Positions 1 through 9,515 of a stretch of 64,000 nucleotides of DNA are shown here, piece by piece. Below the pieces are notes generated by a model, which saw only the letters and a program-made list of their open reading frames with translations, was not told where the DNA came from and made no database searches. Both the position numbers and the translations under genes were made by a program. Position 1 is the first letter of the stretch, and the number at the start of each line of letters is the position of its first letter. This DNA comes from Lachnoanaerobaculum orale (GTDB lineage: Bacteria > Bacillota > Clostridia > Lachnospirales > Lachnospiraceae): NCBI RefSeq assembly GCF_003862485.1, contig NZ_RRCM01000002.1, forward strand, positions 205,704 to 269,703, in the 5' to 3' direction.

Positions 1-60
1 GTCTGTGACAGTATAAAGAGTAAAACTATTGAGAGAAACCATGCTGTCCAAATATATATC

Positions 61-1848
61 TTATTTATCTTCATTTTTCTCTCCGTAAACTATAGCAGGC
101 AGGTGAATAGTAATCTTGGTTCCTTCATCAGGCTCGGACTCTACAAAGAGTCCGTATTCGGCACCGAAGTACAACTTTATTCTCTCATTCACATTCTTGA
201 CTCCTATACCTGAACCTCTCTTACTTGGTACAATATCCTTACTTAAAAGTGTAGCCACCACATCCTCACTCATGCCAAGACCGTTATCGGTTATTGTAAA
301 ATAAAGCTCATCGTTTTCTTTGAACACTCTTACATCTATTTCACCGTCACCGTCCATAAACTCCATACCGTGGTATATTGCATTCTCTACAAGAGGCTGT
401 AACATAAGCTTAAGTGACGAATACTCCGACACATCCTCGTCCACTTTGATACTGTATTCAAATCTGTTTTTAAAACGCATACTCTGTATCATAAGATAGT
501 TTCTGACATGCTCCACTTCATCTCTTACAGTGATGATATTTTTGCCCTTACTAAGTGATATTCTGAAGAACTTTGCAAGTGCGGTCACAATGCTTACCGC
601 CTTATCGGGCTTTTCATTCTCAATCATCCACACTATTATATCCAAAGTGTTATAAAGGAAATGCGGGTTTATCTGAGACTGTAAAGTATCAAACTCGCTT
701 TTTCTTTTGGCATTGTGTTCCGCCACCAAATCGGACATCAATACCTTTATTCTGCTTAACATATTCCTTATGGAATTGCCCAGATGCTGCACCTCATATG
801 AGCCGCTCGGCAATATCTCCACATTAAGATTGCCGCTTTCTATCTCCCTTACACTGTTATCAAGACGGCTTATAGGATTTGATATTCTGTTTGAAATATA
901 GGCATTTACCATTGCCAGTAGGAATAGAAATAAATCCGCCACAAACAGTACAAACAGTCTAAACTTCATACTGTCCACATTGATTGCGGCGCTTCCCGTT
1001 ACTCCGACAAGTTTCCAACCTGTATATCCTATAGTCCTTACATTGACTGTGAGTTTCTTTCCGCCTATATTCTCAATACTGATACCGTCTTTTAAACCTG
1101 CCGCATACTTGTTGTTTTCCGTAAAGCGCCCTGCATATATCTCATTTTGTCTCGGATGCCAGATAATATCTCCCTTATCGTTTATCAGATAGATATAACC
1201 TCCGTTTCCCAGATTTACATTGGAGAACAGCTCCTCAAAGAACATATAGTTTAAGTTTATAAGCAGCACCGCCTGTGTCGCCTTACCCTCACTTGTCACC
1301 TCTACGGCTCTTGACATCGACATCACCCATGAGTAGCTGTTTTCATTTTGGTCAAACAGATTTCTGATATGCGGCATTGAAAAATAAATATATTCGCTCT
1401 CCGCCATACTCTTTTTGAAAAAATCTCTTTCAGACACATTGATACCGTCTTTAAGTCTAAGCGCCGGCATAGACTCTATAAGAGTGCCGTCTCCGGCTAT
1501 CAAAGCGATGTCGTCAATCATATTGTCATTGTTGACATATAGCAAATTCATTCCGTTTTTTATATCGTCATCTGATATATCCGTGTTCTTGATTACATTG
1601 TAGTAGATGGAATCCGAAATCTTCATAACATTTCTCAGATATGAATCTATGGACTCACCTACCTGACCTATGATACCTGCATTCTCCTCGATAATTGTCT
1701 TATTAAGGCTGTCCGTGAACCTTTGAAACATTATAAGGCTTATAAGTGCTATGGCGATAATGGCCGTCACCGTAAAGTATATAAAGATAGAGCTTCTGAT
1801 ACTGAGGTTTTTATTACTGAACTTTTTTATAATTAGTCTCCTGTTCAT
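61..1848 (-). CDS. YesM-type sensor histidine kinase
   Basis: Membrane sensor kinase of about 595 residues that should phosphorylate the response regulator encoded just upstream. Seen in order: a first membrane segment near residues 20-42, an extracellular Cache-like sensor region, a second membrane segment near 300-320, a HAMP-like linker (SNPISRLDNSVREIESGNL), a His_kinase domain with QINPHFLYNTLD holding the phosphoacceptor His, and a HATPase domain with NAIYHG, DNGLGMS and GSGIGVKNVNER. The open frame extends further upstream, but the ATG at 1848 is preferred: it follows the regulator's stop by one base and has AAGG about 8 bases before it. This family usually senses carbohydrates, peptides or cell-envelope cues. 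No transporter target is visible here, so the signal is unknown. Confidence 0.9.
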   Translation of the reverse strand: MNRRLIIKKFSNKNLSIRSSIFIYFTVTAIIAIALISLIMFQRFTDSLNKTIIEENAGIIGQVGESIDSYLRNVMKISDSIYYNVIKNTDISDDDIKNGMNLLYVNNDNMIDDIALIAGDGTLIESMPALRLKDGINVSERDFFKKSMAESEYIYFSMPHIRNLFDQNENSYSWVMSMSRAVEVTSEGKATQAVLLINLNYMFFEELFSNVNLGNGGYIYLINDKGDIIWHPRQNEIYAGRFTENNKYAAGLKDGISIENIGGKKLTVNVRTIGYTGWKLVGVTGSAAINVDSMKFRLFVLFVADLFLFLLAMVNAYISNRISNPISRLDNSVREIESGNLNVEILPSGSYEVQHLGNSIRNMLSRIKVLMSDLVAEHNAKRKSEFDTLQSQINPHFLYNTLDIIVWMIENEKPDKAVSIVTALAKFFRISLSKGKNIITVRDEVEHVRNYLMIQSMRFKNRFEYSIKVDEDVSEYSSLKLMLQPLVENAIYHGMEFMDGDGEIDVRVFKENDELYFTITDNGLGMSEDVVATLLSKDIVPSKRGSGIGVKNVNERIKLYFGAEYGLFVESEPDEGTKITIHLPAIVYGEKNEDK

Positions 1849-1849
1849 A

Positions 1850-3454
1850 TCAGCCTTGCTGCCTGTACTTTGACGGTGATACGCCGTACTTTTTCTTGAA
1901 TACATAGCTGAAATAGTTCTGGTCGGCATAACCTACTTTTTCAGCTATAATATAGGTCTTTTCATCTGTAGTTTTTAAAAGTTCCACAGCCTTTTGCAGT
2001 CTCAAATTGGTAAGAAAGTTCACATAGGATATGCCCATTTCTTTTTTAAAGTTTGTAGAAAATCTTGCAACAGATACATGAAGATACTTGCAAAGCTTTT
2101 CCAATGAAAGCTCTATATCCGCATAGTTTTCTTCAATATAATTTTTTGCCTCGTCAAGTACTTTCTTTGAGGTTGTGACTCTGTCCTCTCTTATCCTGTG
2201 CGCTATATTTATACTGGCCTCAAGCAGCCACTCTCTGAAGCCTCCGGTATCCTTTATCTTATCAAGGAGGTCTATATAGTCTGTAGCCGTCTTTGTAAGT
2301 ACTGAAAGTTCCAGTCCGTAGTCTTGCACCATACTGATAATAACATTTATTACATTTATCATATATGACTGGTACTGACTTGAATGTGCCTTGGACTCCT
2401 TAAGCTTTGAGAAAATTTTTTCCACATAATCTACTATGCTTTCATCACTTCCGAACTTAAGTATATTTATATATTCCTTGGCCTCTATGTCCTCAAACCT
2501 GAGTCGTAACGCCTCCACAGGTTGCATATCCTTTATATATATGACTTCTCCCGTGCCTACAATACCTCTGTACCCAAGTGCTTCCTTTGCAAGAGTATAT
2601 GACTGATGCAACTTTGTAATATCATCCACACTGATTCCGAGCCCTATAGTCAGATTCACTCCTATTACTCTTATAACATCCTTTATCGCCTCAGAGAGTA
2701 CGGACATTATATAGTTTTTTGACATCTTATCGGGCAGTCCCACTATTACCGCTATACTTGACTCGGAGTACATGGAAAATACTTCCGCCTGTAACTTGTT
2801 TTCAAGGTTTTCTATCAAGTTGACCTTTACGGATATCGGAATCAGCTCCTTATTAACTATTGCACTGTCCGTATCATCTATATGAACGGTAGCCACAATA
2901 TATTTGTCCACATCTTTCAGATTTATATCATACTCGACAAGTGCATAATCAATCTCGCTCTTTCCGATATTTCCATGTATCAGTCCGTTCAAAAACTGCT
3001 CTCTGAGTATAGGAATACTTGCAAGATAGCTGCTCTTAAGCTTTTCAATATCTCTTTTTTTGTCCAGCTCGTCATCCAGAGTCTTATGTACTTTCCTAAG
3101 TATCTCCGTCAGTTCTACTGCGGATACCGGCTTTAATACATATTCTATTACGCCCATCTTTATAGCTTCTTTGGCATAGTCAAAGTCGTCAAAGCCTGAG
3201 AATATAATGGACTTTATAAGCGGATATCTTATATTTATTTCTTTTATCAGCTCAAGTCCGTCCATATAGGGCATTCTTATATCTGTAAATACAAGGTCGG
3301 GGTTCAGATTTTCTATCTTTTCAAGTGCCTCCACTCCGTTTTCGGCATCTCCGACCACCAAAAATCCTTCTTCTTCCCAGTTTATCTTCTTTATGATACT
3401 CTTTCTGACTTCTTCCTCGTCGTCCACAAGCAGTATTTTATAATGCTCCTTCAT
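1850..3454 (-). CDS. YesN-type response regulator (REC + AraC HTH)
   Basis: Cytoplasmic DNA-binding response regulator of 534 residues. The N-terminal receiver domain shows the acidic DDEEE pocket at 11-15, the phosphoacceptor Asp58 in FTDIRMP and the conserved Lys108 in YVLKPVS. A long middle region without a recognisable motif follows. The C-terminal 100 residues are an AraC/XylS helix-turn-helix pair ending GYADQNYFSYVFKKKYGVSPSKYR. It lies between dtd (two bases from its stop) and the sensor kinase (one base apart), so it is translated from the greA-dtd transcript and pairs with the kinase. The 534-residue length is typical of Firmicutes YesN regulators. Target genes cannot be inferred from the window. 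Confidence 0.92.
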   Translation of the reverse strand: MKEHYKILLVDDEEEVRKSIIKKINWEEEGFLVVGDAENGVEALEKIENLNPDLVFTDIRMPYMDGLELIKEINIRYPLIKSIIFSGFDDFDYAKEAIKMGVIEYVLKPVSAVELTEILRKVHKTLDDELDKKRDIEKLKSSYLASIPILREQFLNGLIHGNIGKSEIDYALVEYDINLKDVDKYIVATVHIDDTDSAIVNKELIPISVKVNLIENLENKLQAEVFSMYSESSIAVIVGLPDKMSKNYIMSVLSEAIKDVIRVIGVNLTIGLGISVDDITKLHQSYTLAKEALGYRGIVGTGEVIYIKDMQPVEALRLRFEDIEAKEYINILKFGSDESIVDYVEKIFSKLKESKAHSSQYQSYMINVINVIISMVQDYGLELSVLTKTATDYIDLLDKIKDTGGFREWLLEASINIAHRIREDRVTTSKKVLDEAKNYIEENYADIELSLEKLCKYLHVSVARFSTNFKKEMGISYVNFLTNLRLQKAVELLKTTDEKTYIIAEKVGYADQNYFSYVFKKKYGVSPSKYRQQG

Positions 3455-3455
3455 A

Positions 3456-3893
3456 TCAGAGTTCCAATACTATGGTAAAAGGTCCGTCGTTCTCAAGTGA
3501 TACCTTCATATCCGCACCGAAGACTCCGCATTCGGTATGTATATCTGAACTTTTTCCGAGATCAACCATATATTCATAAAGTCTCTTTGCTTCATCAGGC
3601 GATCCTGCACCTATAAAGCTCGGTCTGTTGCCCTCTTTGCAGTTTGCAAGCAGCGTAAACTGTGATACCAAAAGCAATTCTCCGCCTACATCTCTTAACG
3701 ATAAATTGGTTTTGCCGTTTTCATCTTCAAATATTCTAAGCTTTACCAATTTGTTAAAGTATTTTTCCACAACCTTTTCATCGTCGTCTGCGGCTACTCC
3801 GACAAGTACCAAAAGCCCTTTATTTATCTTTCCTACTTCTTTTTTGTCTATCTTTACATCCGCATAGTTTACTCTTTGTATTACTAATTTCAT
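3456..3893 (-). CDS. dtd: D-aminoacyl-tRNA deacylase
   Basis: Hydrolyses D-amino acids (and misloaded glycine) from tRNA, a translation quality-control step in the cytoplasm. The 145-residue length is normal for the family. The two active-site motifs are visible: SQFTLLA at 77-83 and GPFT at 137-140, the latter carrying the Gly-Pro pair that enforces chirality (GPVT in most homologs). A clear AGGAGG lies six bases before the ATG. The gene follows greA by only a few bases and runs directly into the two-component regulator gene, which suggests a single transcript. Confidence 0.96.
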   Translation of the reverse strand: MKLVIQRVNYADVKIDKKEVGKINKGLLVLVGVAADDDEKVVEKYFNKLVKLRIFEDENGKTNLSLRDVGGELLLVSQFTLLANCKEGNRPSFIGAGSPDEAKRLYEYMVDLGKSSDIHTECGVFGADMKVSLENDGPFTIVLEL

Positions 3894-3900
3894 ATTCCTC

Positions 3901-4395
3901 CTAAAATGACCTTATATCATCGTCTTCTTTGTTTATTTCAATGGACATTATCTTTACAAAATATCCTCCGTCACCTACAGGTACTTTTACCCTGTCTCCT
4001 TTCTTCTTGCCTACTATGGCCTTACCTATAGGAGACTCTATACTGAGTCTGCCCTCAAGTGAATCACCTCTGATAGATGTGACTATTTTGAATTTTTCAC
4101 TTTCATCGTCGTCTTCAAAGTAAAGTTCCACTTTCTTACCTATTCCGACCTCGTCATCATTTGTCTTATCTTCATATACATGACAAAACCTTAGCATTCT
4201 CTCCAAATAGTTGATTCTGCTTTCATTTTTGTTCTTTTCTCTCTTGGCTGCGTAGTACTCAAAGTTCTCAGATAAGTCGCCCTGTGCTCTGGCTTCCTTC
4301 ACAGCCTCTATAAGCTGCGGTCTTAGCACAAGCTTTCTCTCTTCAATCTCAGCTTCTATCTTTTTTATATCCTCTTTTGTAAGCGCCTCTGCCAT
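3901..4395 (-). CDS. greA: Transcription elongation factor GreA/GreB family
   Basis: Binds the RNA polymerase secondary channel and stimulates cleavage of backtracked RNA. The 164 residues show an N-terminal coiled-coil hairpin with the tip segment [16 protein letters not shown], whose Asp and Glu are the catalytic acidic residues. A C-terminal FKBP-like domain follows ([17 protein letters not shown]). It is the first gene of the greA-dtd-regulator-kinase cluster. Only about 30 bases separate its ATG from the terminator of the upstream probable 6S RNA, so transcription may come partly from read-through of that RNA. The ribosome-binding site (GGATGGG) is weak. I assign GreA rather than GreB from length and general similarity. 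Confidence 0.93.
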   Translation of the reverse strand: MAEALTKEDIKKIEAEIEERKLVLRPQLIEAVKEARAQGDLSENFEYYAAKREKNKNESRINYLERMLRFCHVYEDKTNDDEVGIGKKVELYFEDDDESEKFKIVTSIRGDSLEGRLSIESPIGKAIVGKKKGDRVKVPVGDGGYFVKIMSIEINKEDDDIRSF

Positions 4396-4425
4396 AAACC
4401 CATCCGTAATATTTTTCTATAAAAC

Positions 4426-4452
4426 AAAAGAGTAGTAAAAAACTACTCTTTT
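4426..4452 (-). terminator. Intrinsic terminator of the 6S-like RNA
   Basis: A perfect hairpin with arms AAAAGAGTAGT and ACTACTCTTTT around a five-base loop is followed by a T-rich tract on the minus strand. It lies immediately upstream of greA, so termination efficiency here could set greA expression. Confidence 0.75.
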
Positions 4453-4636
4453 TTAAAACCCAAAGTGACGGCTTTGCTTATTGACGCCTAGCAGAGCTAG
4501 GTGGGTTACCTCACCCTGATATCTGTCTTCTACCTATAGCAGCCTGACATCCAAACAGAGCTCTTTGGAATCCCATAAATCATAATGTAGGTTCAAAATT
4601 GGCAAAGTTATCGCTCACCCCAGGATTTTTATCTAT
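4426..4636 (-). ncRNA. ssrS: Probable 6S RNA (RNA polymerase regulator)
   Basis: This stretch has no open frame but has its own promoter and terminator, giving a transcript of about 210 bases. The transcript folds by eye into one long irregular hairpin. A ten-pair closing helix joins CCTGGGGTGA near the 5' end to TCACTTTGGG near the 3' end. Next come CTTTGC with GCAAAG and TTGA with TCAA, and then a large open central region. Inside that region are smaller hairpins such as CCTAGC/GCTAGG. This layout (long stem, central bubble, short inner stems) and the size are those of 6S RNA, which mimics an open promoter and sequesters housekeeping RNA polymerase. The assignment rests on structure and context; no covariance search was possible. 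Confidence 0.7.
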
Positions 4637-4642
4637 ACTCAG

Positions 4643-4670
4643 ATTATAATACAAATTATAAATTTTTCAA
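4643..4670 (-). promoter_or_regulatory. Promoter of the probable 6S RNA
   Basis: On the minus strand TTGAAA (4670-4665) and TATAAT (4648-4643) are separated by 16 bases, a near-consensus housekeeping promoter. The start of transcription would fall near 4636, just before the 5' arm of the closing helix. Confidence 0.75.
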
Positions 4671-4715
4671 TATATTTGACACTGTATTTTGAATTTTCTT
4701 TAAATTATTTGAAAC

Positions 4716-4757
4716 AAAAAGGGCCGGAAGCCATACTCAAAGTATTTCTTCCGACCG
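4716..4757 (-). terminator. Terminator of the first MucBP adhesin gene
   Basis: GGTCGGAAG and CTTCCGGCC pair around a loop of about 17 bases, and the 3' arm is followed by five Ts on the minus strand. It lies some 35 bases after the adhesin stop codon. Confidence 0.85.
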
Positions 4758-7263
4758 TAAAATCATAAATTGATAATTCTTCAGATTAAATTATGATTTT
4801 TTCTTTTTGAAGATACATAATGCGGCCAATGCGCTTGAGATAAGCATCATCAGTCCGTAGATAGGGGTCTTATCGTCATCCTGTGTCTTCGGAACCGATA
4901 AAGCCCTTCTTGTAGCGGATATCGAACTCTTAATATCTCTATTCAGATTTCCCTTATCCGGCTGCGGATTCTTATCCTGAGTATTAGGCTCATCAATAAT
5001 AATCTGCGGCTTTTCTATTGTATTATTTGTATCCTGAACGGTAACGGTCTTTGTCGGTCTCACACCCAAGGTTCCGTCTGAAGAACCGCCGCCGCTCTTT
5101 CTTCCGTTAGATCCTGTAGCTATTGAAGGTGTTGCTATAGGTCTGTTAGGTCTTATTACCAGATCCTGTTCTCTTCCCGGTGTAATAATCTGACTTGGTG
5201 TAGCTATTCTACCCGGTGTAATAGGACTCGGTGTCAAAGGATTTATAGGTGTAACAGGGTTTATAGGGTTGATCGGATTTATAGGATTTATAGGGCTTGG
5301 TGCTATCGGTGTAGGTGTTACAGGCGGTACCGGTGTGATTACCACACTTGGGTCCTTTCTGTAAATATATGTAACCTCTGTTGTTCCGCTTGTGAACACA
5401 CCTGTTTCACTTCCCTGTACCAGATATAGGCTGTATCCCGGTATGGTCTTTGCACCTGTTGTATACGGAAGTCCGAGCTTCCTTGTTCCGTCAAGTACTT
5501 CATCACTCTCTATAGGAAGTCCTGCAGTATTTACATAATGGGCTATTACGTTTCCTGCATCTTTTCTGCGATATACATATGTCACAGTCTGAGTTGTGCT
5601 TGTAAATGTTCCGTTGGCATTACCTGGTACACTTACAAGGTCATAGTTGTCAAATGATTTTGAACTTGAGGTATAGTTATCACCTAATCTCTCGGTACCG
5701 TCAAGTACTTCAGGAGTATCAAGAGGTACATTTCCGTCTTCATCCACATGCTCTATTACAACATTTCCGGCATCCTGACGCTTATAGATATAGTTCACTG
5801 TTATTGGGCTTACAGTGAATGTTCCGTTTGCGTTACTTGGCACTGTTATAAGAGTGTAGCCCGGAATGTTCTTAGGTGTTGTAGTATAAGGTAATCCTAC
5901 ATTATCCGTTCCCGTAATATTATCCGGTGTCTCAATCCTGTTTCCATGACTGTCAAGATAATTTACTGTTACTCCGCCTGACTGCTTTCTCTTATAGAGA
6001 TATGTTACACTTTGGCTTCCGTTTACAAATGTTCCTGTAGCGTTAGAAGGCACTGTAGCTATCTCAAAGTCAGAGTAAGTCTCAGGGGTTGTGGTATAAG
6101 GCAATCCGAGCTTTCTTGTTCCGTCAAGCACTGTAGGCGTACTTAAGTCGCTGTTGTCATATACCGACTTGTGGTAAACCGTCACATCTCCGGCATCGTT
6201 TCTTCTGTAAACATAAGTTACAGTCTGCGGTCCCGGTACGAAGGTACCGTTTTCATTGCTCGGTACGCTTACCAATGTGTAGTTAGGTATTGTCTTTCTT
6301 GTAGTTGTATACGGAAGTCCGAGCTTACCTGTACCGCTTTGTGTCTCAGGTATATCTATCTGATTTCCGTCTTCATCTACATAGACGCTTGTAACATCTC
6401 CGGCAGGTTTTCTTCTGTACTCATAGATTACAGTCTGCGGTGTGCTTGAGAATGTACCGTTTTTGTTACTTGGCTGTGCTACCAATTCATAATCGGTAAT
6501 ATTCTTCTCCGTTGTAGTATAAGGAAGTCCGTGTTTTCCTGTTCCTCCAAGTACATCGTCATTTGAAAGAGGTGTTCCTGTTCCATGTTCCACATACTTA
6601 ACTGTTACATTTGCCGCGTCTTTTCTCTTGTAATAGTAATTAACTCTCTGAGTTCCGCTTGCAAAGGTTCCGTTTGCTGCAGGGCTTACAGATACAAAGT
6701 CAAAATCATTGATATTCTTTTGTACTGTTGTGAACGGAAGTCCGAGCTGACCTGTTCCGTCAATATTCTCTTGATTAGCTACAACTGCATTTGTACCTTG
6801 CTCAAGATAATTTACTACTACATTTCCGGCATCATTTCTTCTGTAATAGTATGTTACAGTCTGATTTCCGGTTGTAAAGGTTCCGTTTGCATTGCTCGGT
6901 ACGCTTACCAATGTGTAGTTCGGAATATTGTGGTCTGTAGTTGTATATGGAGTTCCAAGCCTTCCGGTACCGCTCAATGTTACATCAGGTACCAACTGTG
7001 TTGTTGTACCGTCTATATAGTGATGTACTATAACATTTCCGGCATTCTTTCTCCTGTACTCATACACTACCGTTGTTGTTCCTGTCGCAGGATAGGTTCC
7101 TGTGTGGTTTGCAGGTGTCACTACAAGGTCATAGTCCGGTATAGTCTTCGGTGTAGTTGTATATGTAAGTCCCGACTTGCCTGCTCCGCTCATTGTGGTA
7201 GGTGTATCAATAGGAGTATTGCTACCCTGCTCTACATATTTTACTACAATATCTCCTACATCC

Positions 7264-7689
7264 TTTCTCTTGTAGTAGTAGTTGACTGTCTGTGTTCCGC
7301 TTGTAAACGTTCCGTTTGCTGCAGGACTTACAGATACAAAATCATAATCATTGATATTCTTTTGTACTGTTGTAAACGCGCTTCCAAGCTTATTAGTTCC
7401 GTCAAGTGTCTCCTGAGTTGCAAGTACCGCATTTGTTCCCTGCTCAAGATAATTTACCACTACATTTCCTGCATTCTTTCTCTTGTAGTAGTAGTTGACT
7501 GTCTGTGTTCCGCTTGTAAACGTTCCGTTTGCTGCAGGACTTACAGATACAAAATCATAATCATTGATATTCTTTTGTACTGTTGTAAACGCGCTTCCAA
7601 GCTTATTAGTTCCGTCAAGTGTCTCCTGAGTATCAAGCACAGTATTTGTTCCCTGCTCAAGATAATTTACCACTACATTTCCCGCATTC
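7264..7689 (-). repeat. Tandem pair of 213-bp MucBP repeat units
   Basis: Two adjacent 71-codon units (7264-7476 and 7477-7689) are almost identical at the DNA level over most of their length, differing mainly near the end (GTTGCAAG versus GTATCAAG on the plus strand). They encode the NVVVNYLEQGTN type of MucBP repeat. Such identity implies recent unequal crossing-over or gene conversion. Confidence 0.8.
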
Positions 7690-8724
7690 TTTCTTCTGTA
7701 ATAATAGATTACAGTCTGAGGTGTACTTCCGTTTGTAACAGTCGTAGCACCTGTAGAACTTGGTGTTGTAGCTGAACTTGCTCCGCTTACGTCCACACTT
7801 ACATACTCGTAGTTGGCTATATTTGCCTCCTCGTTGTTAAGGTTTTCGCTCTGTCCGAGTCTTCCGCTACCGTCTATTACAACAGCACTTGGAGAAGTTG
7901 ATCCTGTAGGTGTAAACAACTCGGTTGTTGTTCCCACTTCATAGTGGTGTACTGTAATATTTGCCGCATTCTTTCTTCTGTAGTAATAATTTACCACCTG
8001 ATTTCCTGCAACATATGTCACAGTTGTAGCACCGTTTGCAGTATTAGGTGTACTTGCTCCCGCTGCTCCCGTCACATCTACATTCACATACTCGTAGTTG
8101 GCTATATCCGCAACTTTGTTTGTAATGTTTTCAGTTAATCCAAGCTTCTCGTTACCGTTAAAGTTCTGAGCACTTGGTGTGCCTCCCGGTGTAGGTGAAT
8201 ACAGCTGTGTGGTTGTTCCCACCTCATAGTGGTTGACTGTTATATTTCCCGCATTCTTTCGTCTGTAGTAGTATGTTACAGTCTGATCTCCTGTAGTAAA
8301 GGTTCCTGTAGCGTTTGTCGGTGCAGGTGTCACAAGCTCATAATCACTGAGTTCAGGTACCGAAGTTCTGTCACTTGTTGTATAAGGAAGTCCCAGCTTA
8401 CCCGTTCCGTCAAGTTCTTCAGGTGAAGGTGATGTCTTTCCTGCCGGTGTATAAAGCTCTGTTGTAGTTCCCAACAAATAGTGATGTACCGTCACCTTTC
8501 CTGCATTCTTTCTTCTGTACTCATACACTACCGTTGTTGTTCCTGTTGCAGGATATGTTCCTGTATGGTTTGCAGGTGTCACTACAAGTTCATAGTCTGT
8601 TATGGTTTTCGGTGTAGTTGTATATGTGAGTCCCGACTTGCCTGCTCCGCTCATTGTGGTAGGTGTATCAAGAGGAGTATTTGTACCCTGTTCTACATAT
8701 TTTACTACAACGTCTCCTACATCC

Positions 8725-9150
8725 TTTCTCTTGTAGTAGTAGTTGACTGTCTGAGTTCCGGTTGTAAATGTTCCGTTTGCTGCAGGACTTACAGATACAA
8801 AGTCATAATCATTGATATTCTTTTGTACCGTTGTAAACGCGGTTCCAAGCTTATTTGTTCCGTCAAGTGTTTCCTGAGTTGCAAGTACCGTATTTGTTCC
8901 CTGCTCAAGATAATTTACCACTACATTTCCTGCATTCTTTCTCTTGTAGTAGTAGTTGACTGTCTGGGTTCCTGTTGTAAAGGTTCCGTTTGCTGCAGGA
9001 CTTACAGTTACAAAATCATAATCATTGACATTCTTTTGTACTGTTGTAAATGCGCTTCCAAGCTTATTAGTTCCGTCAAGTGTCTCCTGAGTTGCAAGTA
9101 CCGTATTTGTTCCCTGCTCGAGATAATTTACCACTACATTTCCTGCATTC
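8725..9150 (-). repeat. Second tandem pair of 213-bp MucBP units
   Basis: Units at 8725-8937 and 8938-9150 repeat the same 71-codon module with the same 213-base spacing and are close copies of the pair at 7264-7689, 1461 bases away. Flanking segments (around 8092 and 9271) also match each other but at a different offset of 1179 bases, so the region is a mosaic rather than a single duplication. Confidence 0.75.
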
Positions 9151-9515
9151 TTTCTTCTGTAGTAGTAATTTATCACCTGATTTCCTGCAATATATGTAAC
9201 AGTTGTAGCACCGTCTGCAGTATTAGGTGTACTTGCTCCCGTTGCTCCGGTTACATCTACATTCACATACTCGTAGTTGGCTATATCCGCAACTTTGTTT
9301 GTAATGTTTTCACTTAATCCAAGCTTCTCATTACCGTTAAAGTTTTGAGCACTTGGTGTGCCTCCCGGTGTAGGTGAATACAGCTGTGTGGTTGTTCCCA
9401 CTTCATAGTGGTTGACTGTTATATTTCCCGCATTCTTTCGTCTGTAGTAGTATGTTACAGTCTGTTCTCCGCTTTGGAATGTTCCTGTAGCATTTGTAGG
9501 TGCAGGTGTTACAAG

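Larger units (their letters stand above)
4791..9515 (-). pseudogene. C-terminal part of a split MucBP-repeat adhesin
   Basis: This is the in-frame continuation of the gene at 9516-13523, cut off from its start by a single TAA. If translated it gives about 1574 residues. It contains about 19 tandem MucBP-like repeats of 65-80 residues, each ending in a Y-Y/x-Y-K/R-R-K motif and carrying LGLPYTT in the middle. A proline-rich linker follows (repeated PINP, PSPITP). The C-terminus has SVPKTQD, a hydrophobic segment (IYGLMMLISSALAALCIF) and a KKKKS tail, which is a sorting-signal layout without the LPXTG Gly. The first usable start is a GTG at 9401 with no evident ribosome-binding site and no signal peptide, so independent expression is unlikely. 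The reading frame is otherwise intact, which points to a very recent mutation or a sequencing error. Confidence 0.85.

Noticed and set aside
1..60. Short minus-strand open frame starting ATGGTTTCTCTC near position 42 and running off the left edge
   Set aside because: Only about 14 codons are visible and the ribosome-binding site is weak; it cannot be told from chance.
6585..9317. Long plus-strand frames with Cys- and Ile-rich products opposite the MucBP repeats
   Set aside because: They are periodic mirror images of the repeat coding sequence, lack ribosome-binding sites and protein-like composition, and recur wherever the repeat recurs.
9401..9401. GTG as a genuine start for a separate C-terminal adhesin gene
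   Set aside because: It lies in the middle of a repeat, with no ribosome-binding site and no signal peptide, and is explained by the nonsense codon upstream.
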